Assembly (NCBI RefSeq): GCF_018861755.1
Contig: NZ_JAHLEF010000013.1
Span: forward strand, 1-64,000
Reading direction: 5' to 3'
DNA: 64,000 nt
DNA from: Clostridium sp. CF012
GTDB lineage: Bacteria; Bacillota; Clostridia; Clostridiales; Clostridiaceae
In this document: positions 42,761 through 50,799 of the stretch, piece by piece
How the letters are laid out: each line of letters opens with the position of its first letter
Position numbering within the stretch: the stretch's first letter is position 1
Position numbers and translations under genes: made by a program
Notes under the pieces: model-generated
Seen by the model: the letters and a program-made list of their open reading frames with translations, nothing else
Database searches by the model: none
Told to the model about the DNA's origin: nothing

Positions 42761-42970
42761 TTCAACTCCCCCTTATATCACAATCTACAATTATATACTA
42801 TATATAACATAAGCTTAAGTACCAACATTTCACCCATATACACCTTATAAATGTATATTTTGACTTATTATAACATAGTTTGATAAATTTAAGTACGCTA
42901 TAACTATTTATATCTAATATATCCTTTAGAAAGTTATATAGTAAATAATTTTTATTAAGGGGGAGAAAGA

Positions 42971-43969
42971 ATGATAATACGTGAGTTGACACATGAAGAA
43001 TTACAAATGGCTGTAGAACTAAACTACCAATGCTGGAATGATGACTTTGCTGACATCATTCCTTATGATTCAATGGATGTAGGAGAGGAGCTTTCCTTTG
43101 TTTCCACTTGGTTAAATGATAAGGAATGTGACGATATTAGGCGCATTTATGGATCTTTTGAAGGTGATACTTTTTTAGGATATGTAGGCGGAAGTCTTGC
43201 AGAAACAGAAGATGCCAAGCATGGTGTAGAACTAAATTATTTGTTTGTAAAAAAAGAATATCGTAAAAAAGCACTAGGTTTAAAACTCATGGCAACCATT
43301 CTAGTTGAGTTTAAAGAATACGGAGTGGACCAGTTAATCATTTATAACTGGCATGGCAGCGAGTCAAATAAATTCTACCGCTATCTTGGTGGAGAAATAC
43401 TTAAGCAGGTTACGCAAACCGTAAAAGGTAAAGAGGTACTGGTTGATGCATTTATATGGGATATTGATATTCTTATGAAGCTGATAAATCATAAGTTATA
43501 TACACGTAGTTTTGAGCAAGGTGGCTTTGCTTTTAATGAATCATTACCTGGAGGTATCTGCATGACCAGCAGCTATACTGAGGAAGATTCGAACATAGTT
43601 TGCAAAGGTCTTCTTCAACATAATGTTAGAAAAACATACGGTTTGCTAAAAAAGCCAGATGTTAATATAAATTTATTTTTAAAGGAAAAAGGTAAACCTA
43701 TTGGCGCTATATTATGTGACACCTTTAATCTTAGTATGTATATTGATGTTATGTGGATAGACGATGCCTATAGGGGAAAGGGCTTTGGTAAGGTACTTAT
43801 ATCTAAAGCAGAGAAAATAGCAAAAGACAATGGGTGCATGTTCTCTCATACCTGTACATTTAGTTATCAGTCACCAGAATTTTATCAAGCATGTGGTTAT
43901 CAAGTTTTCGCAAAGCTTGCTGATTATCCAAATGGTATAGTACAGTATTTTTTAAAGAAAAAGCTATAA
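42971..43969 (+). CDS. Tandem GNAT acetyltransferase
   Basis: A 332-aa protein with two GNAT domains. The first (1-165) shows VKKEYRKKALGLKLMATIL as its acetyl-CoA loop; the second (about 195-332) shows DDAYRGKGFGKVLISKAEKIA and YQACGYQVFAK. Two-domain GNATs usually keep one active domain, likely the second here because its RGKGFG loop is canonical. Target unknown. Confidence 0.85.
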   Translation: MIIRELTHEELQMAVELNYQCWNDDFADIIPYDSMDVGEELSFVSTWLNDKECDDIRRIYGSFEGDTFLGYVGGSLAETEDAKHGVELNYLFVKKEYRKKALGLKLMATILVEFKEYGVDQLIIYNWHGSESNKFYRYLGGEILKQVTQTVKGKEVLVDAFIWDIDILMKLINHKLYTRSFEQGGFAFNESLPGGICMTSSYTEEDSNIVCKGLLQHNVRKTYGLLKKPDVNINLFLKEKGKPIGAILCDTFNLSMYIDVMWIDDAYRGKGFGKVLISKAEKIAKDNGCMFSHTCTFSYQSPEFYQACGYQVFAKLADYPNGIVQYFLKKKL

Positions 43970-43998
43970 ATCATATTCCTGCTAAATAATTATAAATA

Positions 43999-44026
43999 TA
44001 AAGAATAACTATAATTATTCTTTACC
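43999..44026 (+). terminator. Hairpin after the tandem GNAT gene
   Basis: AAAGAATAA (44000-44008) pairs with TTATTCTTT (44015-44023), followed by ACCTTTG. Weak terminator because the T-run is short. Confidence 0.5.
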
Positions 44027-44092
44027 TTTGTTCTTAATAGTATTATTTGTAAAATGGTAAAGTAAAACAAATATACAAGTGAGGTAATAAAA

Positions 44093-45067
44093 ATGGTTTA
44101 TGAATGTAAAGTAAGTAATATGCAAAAAACAGATATTAACAAAGCTATAAAGATATGGACTGATCAGTATAAAAACTATTGTGATAATAACAATGATTTT
44201 CCTTCTTATTGGGTGAATAATATAAATGAGCTTGAAAGTTTTTTAAATAATAAGGTTGAAAATAACAGTGCTATAGTAGCAAAATTAGATAAGGAAATAG
44301 TAGGTTTTTTGGCTTATGATGAATTTCCTTTTAATGGAGAATCTTCAGTGTTTTGCCCTGCAATAGGACATTGTGCTACGGAAGAATACAAGGAAAGTGC
44401 TTATCTTTCATTATATAAGAACATTTCACAGCAGTGGATTAATAAAGGAATCTTAAATCATATGTGGACCATCTTTTATAATGATACAGAATTAAAAGAT
44501 ATTTTATTTGATTTAGGGTACGGTTCATACCTTATAGATGCCTTCAGTGGTTTGAATGTTAAAGGGGACAATGAGTGTCTATTTGAAATTAAAAAAGCTA
44601 GTTCTGAGGATATAAACACTTTATATGATCTTGTAGAAGAATCAGAAGATTATTATAAGTCTGCACCATTGTTTCTAAAAAGGGAACGAATATCAAAAGA
44701 AGAAATCTCTGAAATCATCTCGAAAAGTAATGTATTTATTGCCTGGGATAAAGAGTTGGCAGTTGGGTTTATTAACTTAAGTATATCAAAAAATAATAAC
44801 CCAATAGATATGACCGATTACAACTGTGGATTAATCGATGAAATAGGCGCCTACATAAAGCTAGAGTATCGAGGTAAAAAAGTTGGGACGCAATTGTTAA
44901 AAAGTATAAATGAGTATAGCAGTCTAAACAATATATCCTGTATTCATGTGGATTTTGAAACTGCAAATTTATATGCTAATAAATTTTGGAGGAAGTATTT
45001 TAGTCCCATGTTATTATCCATGCGAAGGACTATCAATAAAAATATCAATGATGTGATGGGAGCATGA
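44093..45067 (+). CDS. Tandem GNAT acetyltransferase upstream of a DUF692 gene
   Basis: A 324-aa protein with two GNAT-like halves. The N-terminal half (1-155) lacks a clear acetyl-CoA loop; the C-terminal half (about 160-315) has KLEYRGKKVGTQLLKSINEY and HVDFETANLYANKFWRKY. It ends 8 nt before the DUF692 gene, so the two are very likely cotranslated. This suggests an acetyl-transfer step linked to the DUF692 product. The GTGAGG ribosome site is adequate. Confidence 0.85.
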   Translation: MVYECKVSNMQKTDINKAIKIWTDQYKNYCDNNNDFPSYWVNNINELESFLNNKVENNSAIVAKLDKEIVGFLAYDEFPFNGESSVFCPAIGHCATEEYKESAYLSLYKNISQQWINKGILNHMWTIFYNDTELKDILFDLGYGSYLIDAFSGLNVKGDNECLFEIKKASSEDINTLYDLVEESEDYYKSAPLFLKRERISKEEISEIISKSNVFIAWDKELAVGFINLSISKNNNPIDMTDYNCGLIDEIGAYIKLEYRGKKVGTQLLKSINEYSSLNNISCIHVDFETANLYANKFWRKYFSPMLLSMRRTINKNINDVMGA

Positions 45068-45075
45068 TGTAAAAT

Positions 45076-45873
45076 ATGTATATTGGATGCAATTGGTCAA
45101 AATTTTTAAAATCTCTTATTGAAAAAGATGCTGTTAAAATAGATTATATTAAGTCTGGTGCATGGGGAACATTTAATGAAGAGTTTTCAACTATGCGTTC
45201 AATGAGACCAATTTTACTACACGGCCTGGGATATTTTGAGCACACAGGAATGAAAAATATAGAAATGATAGATTTTAATTTTGCAAATAGTCTCCTTAAA
45301 AATTGTAATTCTCCACATTATGGTCTGCATCTTTCAATTAAAAATTCAGACATGCATCAAGGTATGACAGATGAAGATATATATGAACATATGAGCAAAC
45401 AAATTCAGATTTTTAAAAAGAACCTAGCAGTACCATTGCTCTTAGAGAACACTCCTGATTCACCGCAAGATCGTATACTATTTGATCATTATCCTTATAT
45501 TATGCCAGAGCAATATAAGAGGTTGTTTGCAGATAATGATGTGTCATTTTTGCTTGATCTAACACACGCAAAGATTACAGCACAATATCGCGGCTGGGAT
45601 ATTCATGATTACCTTCGCACTCTACCACTTAATCGTGTTGTAGAAATTCACGTAAATGGTTCCGGTTATGATAAAGATGGTTTTCCAGCAGATACACATC
45701 AATCTATGGAAAATGAAGATTACAAATTATTAGAATGGGTACTTAATTACACAAATCCAGGTATAGTTACATTGGAATATAACGGAATAGAGACTGAGAG
45801 CAATGGTACCGTTATTGCCTCTTTAGAAAAACAACTAAATGAAATACAAAATATATGTAATCCAAACAAATAA
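45076..45873 (+). CDS. DUF692 family protein, multinuclear non-heme iron oxidase (MNIO)-like
   Basis: A 265-aa TIM-barrel protein. The order of motifs follows the DUF692/MbnB family: LLHGLGYF (H49), YGLHLSI (H85), PLLLENTPDS (E124, N125), FLLDLTHAKI (D161, H164), VEIHVNGSG (E190, H192), ADTHQSM (D206, H208) and VTLEYNG. These would supply the iron ligands. MNIO enzymes oxidise cysteine or other residues in ribosomal peptides, usually with a partner protein and a small precursor. Here the neighbours are a tandem GNAT (8 nt upstream) and a 75-aa basic protein (46 nt downstream). No classical partner is visible. A sugar-isomerase-like TIM barrel is the main alternative. Confidence 0.75.
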   Translation: MYIGCNWSKFLKSLIEKDAVKIDYIKSGAWGTFNEEFSTMRSMRPILLHGLGYFEHTGMKNIEMIDFNFANSLLKNCNSPHYGLHLSIKNSDMHQGMTDEDIYEHMSKQIQIFKKNLAVPLLLENTPDSPQDRILFDHYPYIMPEQYKRLFADNDVSFLLDLTHAKITAQYRGWDIHDYLRTLPLNRVVEIHVNGSGYDKDGFPADTHQSMENEDYKLLEWVLNYTNPGIVTLEYNGIETESNGTVIASLEKQLNEIQNICNPNK

Positions 45874-45919
45874 ATTATTAGATAATTTGGTATAAATTTT
45901 TAAGGGGGACGCATTAAAA

Positions 45920-46147
45920 TTGAATGAAATTAACAAGCGCAATAAGCTTGAAGAACAGTTTTTTTCGTATAAGGTATCAAAAGATAACAAAGTTTTTGTG
46001 TTTTGGTACGGCAAGCAAGTATTGATTCTAAAAGGTAAAGAAAGCGAAAAATTTCTAGCTAAAATACGGAACGCCAATTCAAAAGAGGCTCAATTAATTT
46101 TAGCAAAGGTTACCGGAAATTTTAAACGTGGAAATGAAAAAAAATGA
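45920..46147 (+). CDS. Small conserved basic protein
   Basis: A 75-aa soluble protein: FSYKVSKDNKVFVFWYGKQV and LKGKESEKFLAKI, then AQLILAKVTGNFKRGNEKK. TTG start after AAGGGGGA. It looks like a compact conserved Firmicute protein of unknown function (I recall very similar sequences ending in VTGNFKRGNE, but cannot name a role). It contains no cysteine, so it is a poor candidate for a peptide substrate of the upstream DUF692 enzyme, but it may be cotranscribed. Confidence 0.75.
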   Translation: MNEINKRNKLEEQFFSYKVSKDNKVFVFWYGKQVLILKGKESEKFLAKIRNANSKEAQLILAKVTGNFKRGNEKK

Positions 46148-46207
46148 GATTGTGCCCAATGCTTCCTTAAACCCTTAAAACTATATTAATATCTTAATGA
46201 TTTATGT

Positions 46208-46312
46208 TAATTATCAAACTCAGTGGGTCCTCCTTTGAAAACGTCTCTGCAGTGACTACTTTTACATTTATGTAAAAGTAGTCTAAGAGTTCTATTTTAA
46301 TTGATAATTTGT
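46208..46312. repeat. Nested palindromic element
   Basis: A perfect 12-bp stem (46254-46265 with 46272-46283) sits inside an outer inverted repeat AATTATCAA (near 46210) against TTGATAATT (near 46301), with AACTC/GAGTT between. It could fold as one RNA or be a small palindrome-associated mobile unit. Not followed by a T-run. Confidence 0.6.
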
Positions 46313-46356
46313 TAAAAATTTGATATTATTAATATTATTATTAGGAGCGTATTAAT

Positions 46357-46452
46357 ATGAAAAATATATTTAAAAATGATGAAAAGCTCAGAGTACTCTA
46401 TGCAAAGTCTGTAGGTATGACTTGCAGCTACAATTTACATAGGGGTAGGTAA
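46357..46452 (+). CDS. Possible 31-aa peptide
   Basis: ATG 8 nt after AGGAGCG opens a 31-codon frame beginning MKNIFKNDEKLRVLYAK and ending with GMTCSYNLHRGR. One cysteine near the C-terminus. Its length and the position between the DUF692 cluster and the CD3324-like gene make a peptide product conceivable; equally it may be the decayed start of a longer gene. No family recognised. Confidence 0.35.
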   Translation: MKNIFKNDEKLRVLYAKSVGMTCSYNLHRGR

Positions 46453-46536
46453 TTTAATCTCCTTTATTAATTAAAATTCATACATATACAGGCTTTGTTT
46501 CCTTAATTTAAGTAAAAATATAAGGAGCTGAGTTTT

Positions 46537-46806
46537 ATGAAATATGTAAAAGTTAAAACAGTTTTACCAGATAATTTAGTTAGAGAAATTCAAAAATATA
46601 TTCAAGGTGAATATATTTATATTCCCTCTCAAGTGGAAGCACGAAAAAAATGGGGAGAAAACTCAGGATATCGAACTTGTATACAAAATAGAAATGAAGA
46701 TATACGTATGAAGTATATCGGTGGAGGTAAAATTAAAAATTTAGCTGAGGAATTTTTTCTTTCCGTTGACAGTATTAAAAAGATCGTATATGCAAAAAAT
46801 AAATAG
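46537..46806 (+). CDS. CD3324 family protein
   Basis: An 89-aa protein. YIQGEYIYIPSQVEARKKWGE in the middle and IKNLAEEFFLSVDSIKKIVY at the end form the conserved pattern of the CD3324 family, small clostridial proteins with a C-terminal helix-turn-helix of the resolvase/Mor type. DNA binding is likely. The function is not established. Terminator follows directly. Confidence 0.85.
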   Translation: MKYVKVKTVLPDNLVREIQKYIQGEYIYIPSQVEARKKWGENSGYRTCIQNRNEDIRMKYIGGGKIKNLAEEFFLSVDSIKKIVYAKNK

Positions 46807-46810
46807 AACT

Positions 46811-46847
46811 AAAGCTACTACTATTATAATGAGTGGTAGCTTTTTTG
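46811..46847 (+). terminator. Terminator of the CD3324-like gene
   Basis: A 12-bp stem with one G-U pair (46811-46822 with 46832-46843), 9-nt loop, T6 tail. Confidence 0.88.
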
Positions 46848-47075
46848 TATAAAAAACAACATAGAAATGTTCTTTATCTTTTATTTTAATACACTATAAC
46901 ATTATAATTAGGCTAGGTTAAAGAAAAATTATGACACGACAATATAATTTACAAGAAAGCTATTTAAAATCATATGCAAATATTTCTTTGTAATGAATGC
47001 CATATTATGTGGTTAATAAGTGATGTAAATCTTTGTACAAGCAAGTACAGGAGATATTAAAAGGAGTGGTACTAA

Positions 47076-47684
47076 ATGACAAATAATAATGTTACGCAAG
47101 AAATGAAAATCAACAAGTCTTGTTTCGATATATTCCCAGAATTGGAATCTGAAAGATTGATATATAGGGAGGTAACTTCAGCGGATGTAGAGGATATATT
47201 TAAAATTTATAGTGATCCTGAGGTTGCTAAATATGACTGGTATAAACCAATTGCTACAAAGGATGATGCAATTACTATAATAAATCGTTATAGGAGGGAA
47301 TTTCAAGATAAAGAAGAGATTACATGGGGGGTGGCAAAGAAGAGTGATAATAAAATCATTGGGTATTGCTGCTTGGGAACTTTTGATGATGATTCAATAA
47401 GAAGTGAGATTGGGTATGGCTTTAATCGTGATGAATGGAATAAAGGATATGCGACTGAAGCTATAAAGGTTATTGTTAAATTTGGATTTGAGAGTATGAG
47501 TTTTAATAGGATAGAAGCTGAAGTAACCCTTGGTAATGATGCTTCTGTAAAAGCTTTAAAGAAAGCTAACTTTCTTCAAGAGGGCATTTTTAGAGAAAGA
47601 ACCATTATGAAGGGCGAATTTGTAGATGATGTTATATTGGCTATAATAAAAAGAGATTATTCGTTATGTAAGGATAAGTTGTAA
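47076..47684 (+). CDS. GNAT acetyltransferase, RimJ/RimL type
   Basis: A 202-aa single-domain acetyltransferase: LESERLIYREVTSADVEDIFKI, TWGVAKKSDNKIIGYC, RSEIGYGFNRDEWNKGYATEA (acetyl-CoA loop), FNRIEAEVTLGNDASVKAL and KKANFLQEGIFRER. Same subgroup as the GNAT at 35.3 kb but clearly diverged. AAAGGAGTGG ribosome site. Confidence 0.9.
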   Translation: MTNNNVTQEMKINKSCFDIFPELESERLIYREVTSADVEDIFKIYSDPEVAKYDWYKPIATKDDAITIINRYRREFQDKEEITWGVAKKSDNKIIGYCCLGTFDDDSIRSEIGYGFNRDEWNKGYATEAIKVIVKFGFESMSFNRIEAEVTLGNDASVKALKKANFLQEGIFRERTIMKGEFVDDVILAIIKRDYSLCKDKL

Positions 47685-47739
47685 TTATTCCGTTGTTTAT
47701 TGTACTTTTTAGTGGAATTGGTAGTTATAATTATTTTTA

Positions 47740-47779
47740 GACCGTAAGAAGAATCCATCTTCTTACGGTCCTCTTGCTT
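47740..47779 (+). terminator. Terminator of the GNAT gene
   Basis: A 12-bp perfect stem (47740-47751 with 47759-47770, 7-nt loop), followed by CTCTTGCTTTTTG. Confidence 0.75.
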
Positions 47780-47864
47780 TTTGAAAATAAGTACTTTATA
47801 TAATGAGGAGTTTTGATGATTTAATTAACATGCCTACTAATCAGTATAGTTGTTGACAGTTTCG

Positions 47865-47893
47865 TTGATAATAACATTTAATGATAGTATACT
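47865..47893 (+). promoter_or_regulatory. Sigma-A promoter, copy 2 of a conserved pair
   Basis: TTGATA (47865-47870), 17-bp spacer, TATACT (47888-47893). Nearly the same sequence, spacer included, as the promoter at 28118-28146. It precedes a NUDIX remnant and then the dCTP deaminase gene. Confidence 0.75.
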
Positions 47894-47904
47894 AAGGTAA
47901 ATGT

Positions 47905-47994
47905 GACGATTTTCTTCCAGGTGGCTATAGAGCTTAATGAAACTGAAGATCAATCTCTAAGGAGAGAGTTAATTTAAGAAACGGAATTTTTACG
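47905..47994 (+). pseudogene. NUDIX hydrolase fragment
   Basis: DDFLPGG in one frame is followed, after a small frameshift, by AIELNETEDQSLRRELI, a stop (TAA where a Glu codon is expected) and ETEF. Together they reconstruct a NUDIX box (GGxIElnEtedqslrRELiEET). The rest of the gene is gone. It lies directly after a good promoter that now serves the deaminase gene. Confidence 0.75.
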
Positions 47995-48025
47995 AATATA
48001 ATAATAATAATAATAATAATAATAG
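47995..48025 (+). repeat. ATA trinucleotide repeat before dcd
   Basis: About ten ATA/TAA units end only 6 nt before the AGGGG ribosome site of the deaminase gene. Length change could alter leader structure but not the reading frame. Confidence 0.85.
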
Positions 48026-48040
48026 TTAGGGGATATTTAT

Positions 48041-48565
48041 ATGATATTATCAGGTAAAGAAATTAAAAAAAAATTAGGAAATCAGATTATTATTGAACCA
48101 TTTGTAGATAAACAGCTTAACCCCAATAGTTACAATTTACGGCTACATAACCGACTACTTGTTTATGAAGACTCTGTTTTGGATATGAAGAAAGATAACA
48201 AAACAAAAGAGTTGATTATACCCCCAGAGGGATTACTTCTTGAAACTGGAAAGTTATACCTAGGTAGAACTGTTGAATATACAAAGACAGACAAGTATGT
48301 ACCTATGTTAGAAGGTAGGTCCTCAGTTGGCAGGCTTGGATTATTCATTCATATTACAGCTGGATTTGGGGATGTAGGCTTTAGTGGCTATTGGACATTG
48401 GAAATATTTTGTGTTCAACCTATACGAATATACCCGAGTGTTGAGATATGCCAAATATATTACCATAATATCGAAGGAGAATATGATAAGTATTCAAGTG
48501 GAAAGTATCAGAATAATACGGACATTCAGCCAAGTTTATTATTTAAGGATTTCCAAGAGATGTAA
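48041..48565 (+). CDS. dcd: dCTP deaminase
   Basis: A 174-aa trimeric-fold enzyme that deaminates dCTP to dUTP for dTTP synthesis. GKEIKKKL at the start, NPNSYNLRLH, and the active-site region EGRSSVGRLGLFIHIT with GFGDVGFSGYWTLEI and the catalytic Glu are present, and the C-terminal KYSSGKYQNN loop closes the site. Length is normal for Dcd. Whether it also has dUTPase activity (as in bifunctional archaeal forms) cannot be told. Confidence 0.94.
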   Translation: MILSGKEIKKKLGNQIIIEPFVDKQLNPNSYNLRLHNRLLVYEDSVLDMKKDNKTKELIIPPEGLLLETGKLYLGRTVEYTKTDKYVPMLEGRSSVGRLGLFIHITAGFGDVGFSGYWTLEIFCVQPIRIYPSVEICQIYYHNIEGEYDKYSSGKYQNNTDIQPSLLFKDFQEM

Positions 48566-48646
48566 AAAAATTAGATAGAAATCTATTTATTATAGGAAGT
48601 TTTGCAGCTGATGCTCATAATTAAAAAAGTGGAGGGAGGATCACCA

Positions 48647-49123
48647 GTGCCTTATAAATTTGTACCTATGAATAAAGTATACTCACATGAAATATCATAT
48701 GAATGGAAGTATAGTGGAATTTATTCATTCTATGATATGACAGCTGATGAAGAAGATTTAAATGATTTTCTTAATGAAGAGAATTGGGATGGTCATTATT
48801 TTGCAGTGTTAAATGAAGAAAATAAATTAATTGGATATTATTCAGTCTACTTTGAAGATGAGATTATGTGTCTGGGATTTGGTCTTAAGCCGGAGTTATC
48901 AGGAATAGGTCTTGGCCATGAATTTGTGATTTCAGGTATGAATTTTGCAGTTCAAAAAACAAATTATAGAAATAAATATGTAATACTGTCAGTTGCCGCC
49001 TTTAACGAAAGGGCAATAAAATTATATGAGAATATTGGATTCGAGCCTATAGAGAAATATATACAAAAGACAAATGGAGGAGAATTCGAATTTATTAAAA
49101 TGAAATTCAATGTAATATATTGA
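48647..49123 (+). CDS. GNAT acetyltransferase
   Basis: A 158-aa acetyltransferase: FAVLNEENKLIGYYSVYF, LGFGLKPELSGIGLGHEFV (acetyl-CoA loop, GIGLG), ILSVAAFNERAIKLYENIGFEPIE. Start is taken as GTG right after GGAGGGAGGATCACC; an in-frame ATG 15 codons upstream would bury this strong ribosome site. RimI-like; target unknown. Confidence 0.88.
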   Translation: MPYKFVPMNKVYSHEISYEWKYSGIYSFYDMTADEEDLNDFLNEENWDGHYFAVLNEENKLIGYYSVYFEDEIMCLGFGLKPELSGIGLGHEFVISGMNFAVQKTNYRNKYVILSVAAFNERAIKLYENIGFEPIEKYIQKTNGGEFEFIKMKFNVIY

Positions 49124-49207
49124 CATGATGTGTATGGGCATAGCTGTTGGCTTTTAGCCCTAATAAAAAAATAATTATAGAATGAAGGATATATAAATAG
49201 TAAATTC

Positions 49208-49234
49208 AAAAGGGCTTATGCTCTTTTTTTATAT
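49208..49234 (+). terminator. Terminator of the GNAT gene
   Basis: An 8-bp stem with one G-U pair (49208-49215 with 49220-49227), 4-nt loop TTAT, T7 tail. Confidence 0.75.
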
Positions 49235-49309
49235 ATTAATGTTCCAATCTATGAATTATAATGTAATTATAGGATAAACCAAAAATGCTTTAAAAATGAG
49301 GTGTATTAA

Positions 49310-49981
49310 ATGGCAACTTGGATTACACATCTAAGAATAGCAGAAGAAATTCTAAAAAAAGGGTATGATTTTGAAACAAAACCTTTCATAGTAGGAAATA
49401 TTAGTCCTGACGCCGGCGTACCTAATGAAGATTATAGTATCTTTAATCCGAAAAAAAAAATCACACATTGGGAGGGAGAAAACAACGAAATTAATGCTCA
49501 AAGTTTTTGGGACAACTATTTGAATAATAGTGAAACAGGAGAAAATGATGAGTTGTTCTCCTTTAAAATAGGATATTTTGTACATTTATTAACTGATATT
49601 GAATGGTCAAAACTATTTATTCAGAAGAAAAATGAGATTTTATACAAAGAAGGATTAGAAAAGGATGCAAGTTTTATTTGGACTATAAAAAAGGATTGGT
49701 ACGGGCTTGATTATATATATTTAGAAAAAAATCCACAGTGCATATTTAATACATTATTTAAAAATATAGATAGTGTACCAGATTACCTGGATTATTTTCC
49801 ACACAGTGCCTTTGAAAATAAGGTAAAATACATTACTGAATTTTATTTAGGAGAAAATAATGAAACTAAAGATAACTTTATTTATTTAACAGAGGAAGAA
49901 ATGGATAACTTTATTGAAAAAGCCACAAAGATAATAGATGATTTACTTAGCAATCTGTTAATAAAGAAACCATCTACTTGA
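49310..49981 (+). CDS. Zinc-dependent phospholipase C-like fold protein
   Basis: A 223-aa mostly helical protein. THLRIAEEIL at the start, VGNISPDAGVPNED, ITHWEG and FKIGYFVHLLTDIEWSK supply His/Asp residues in the order seen in the zinc-dependent phospholipase C/S1-P1 nuclease fold. There is no signal peptide, so it is a cytoplasmic member, not a secreted toxin. Substrate unknown. Confidence 0.75.
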   Translation: MATWITHLRIAEEILKKGYDFETKPFIVGNISPDAGVPNEDYSIFNPKKKITHWEGENNEINAQSFWDNYLNNSETGENDELFSFKIGYFVHLLTDIEWSKLFIQKKNEILYKEGLEKDASFIWTIKKDWYGLDYIYLEKNPQCIFNTLFKNIDSVPDYLDYFPHSAFENKVKYITEFYLGENNETKDNFIYLTEEEMDNFIEKATKIIDDLLSNLLIKKPST

Positions 49982-50093
49982 TAGCTAATTGAAATTACGA
50001 CTAATGGTATCCTAGATATAGCATTCAAACTTTAAAATTAAGTATTCTTAAGGACGAGTATAGGAAAAGCAATTAAAGTTTTTAGGAGGAAAA

Positions 50094-50726
50094 ATGAATT
50101 CAAATTACAGTGTAAAACAAATAACAAGTCTATATGGTAGTTGTAGTAAATGTGGTTTACCAATTATAAATTGCCTATGTGATAAGGCGCCTAAAATAAA
50201 AACTCATGCAAAGCTGTGGATTCTTTCTACGGAAAAAGAATTTTACAGGCCTTCTAATACTGCAAGACTACTCGAGCTAGTTAATCCTGATTCCACAGAG
50301 ATTTTTCTTTGGGAAAGAACGAAAACACCTGAAAAATTAGTAGCAAATTTAAATAATGAAATATATGAGCCCTTCTTGCTTTTTCCTATAGAAAATTATG
50401 AAACTGAGAGCCGTAAAGTTGAATATGAAAATACAGGAAAAATACCTGCATTTATTATTATAGATGGCACCTGGAAAGAGGCCCGAAAAATATTTAGAAG
50501 AAGCGCCTATTTAGAAAACCTACCAATCATTTCATTAGAACCAGCTTTTAATTCTAATTATGATTTAAGAAGAGGTGTGGTAGATGGTAACTTATGCACA
50601 ATAGAAGCTGCAATGGAAGTATTAAAAATAAATGGAGAAACTGACTCTTCACAAGTAATAAATGAGTTTTTCAATTTATTTTTAAAGAGTTATAAGGCAG
50701 GGTCAAGTGGGCACCAAATAAAATAA
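50094..50726 (+). CDS. DTW domain protein, tRNA-uridine aminocarboxypropyltransferase
   Basis: A 210-aa protein with two cysteine pairs near the N-terminus (CSKCGLP and NCLC), and the family signature IIDGTWKEARKIFRRS (DTW). DTW proteins (TapT type) use SAM to make acp3U in tRNA. The C-terminal RRGVVDGNLCTIEAAMEVL is also conserved. GGAGGAAAA precedes the ATG. Confidence 0.92.
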   Translation: MNSNYSVKQITSLYGSCSKCGLPIINCLCDKAPKIKTHAKLWILSTEKEFYRPSNTARLLELVNPDSTEIFLWERTKTPEKLVANLNNEIYEPFLLFPIENYETESRKVEYENTGKIPAFIIIDGTWKEARKIFRRSAYLENLPIISLEPAFNSNYDLRRGVVDGNLCTIEAAMEVLKINGETDSSQVINEFFNLFLKSYKAGSSGHQIK

Positions 50727-50730
50727 AAAT

Positions 50731-50762
50731 GCCATCCTAAAAGATGGCGATTTTATTTTTAA
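50731..50762 (+). terminator. Terminator between the DTW and ferritin-like genes
   Basis: GCCATC (50731-50736) pairs with GATGGC (50743-50748), extended by AAAAT/ATTTT with one mismatch, T-rich on the + strand and A-rich 5' side. It can serve both convergent genes. Confidence 0.78.
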
Positions 50763-50799
50763 TATTACTTTATTAAAAATAAATTTATAACAATAAATA

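Larger units (their letters stand above)
46148..46536. other. Gap with palindromic element and one possible peptide gene
   Basis: About 390 bases. Contains a nested inverted repeat (46208-46312) and a 31-codon frame with a good ribosome site, listed separately. Nothing else is seen. Confidence 0.5.
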
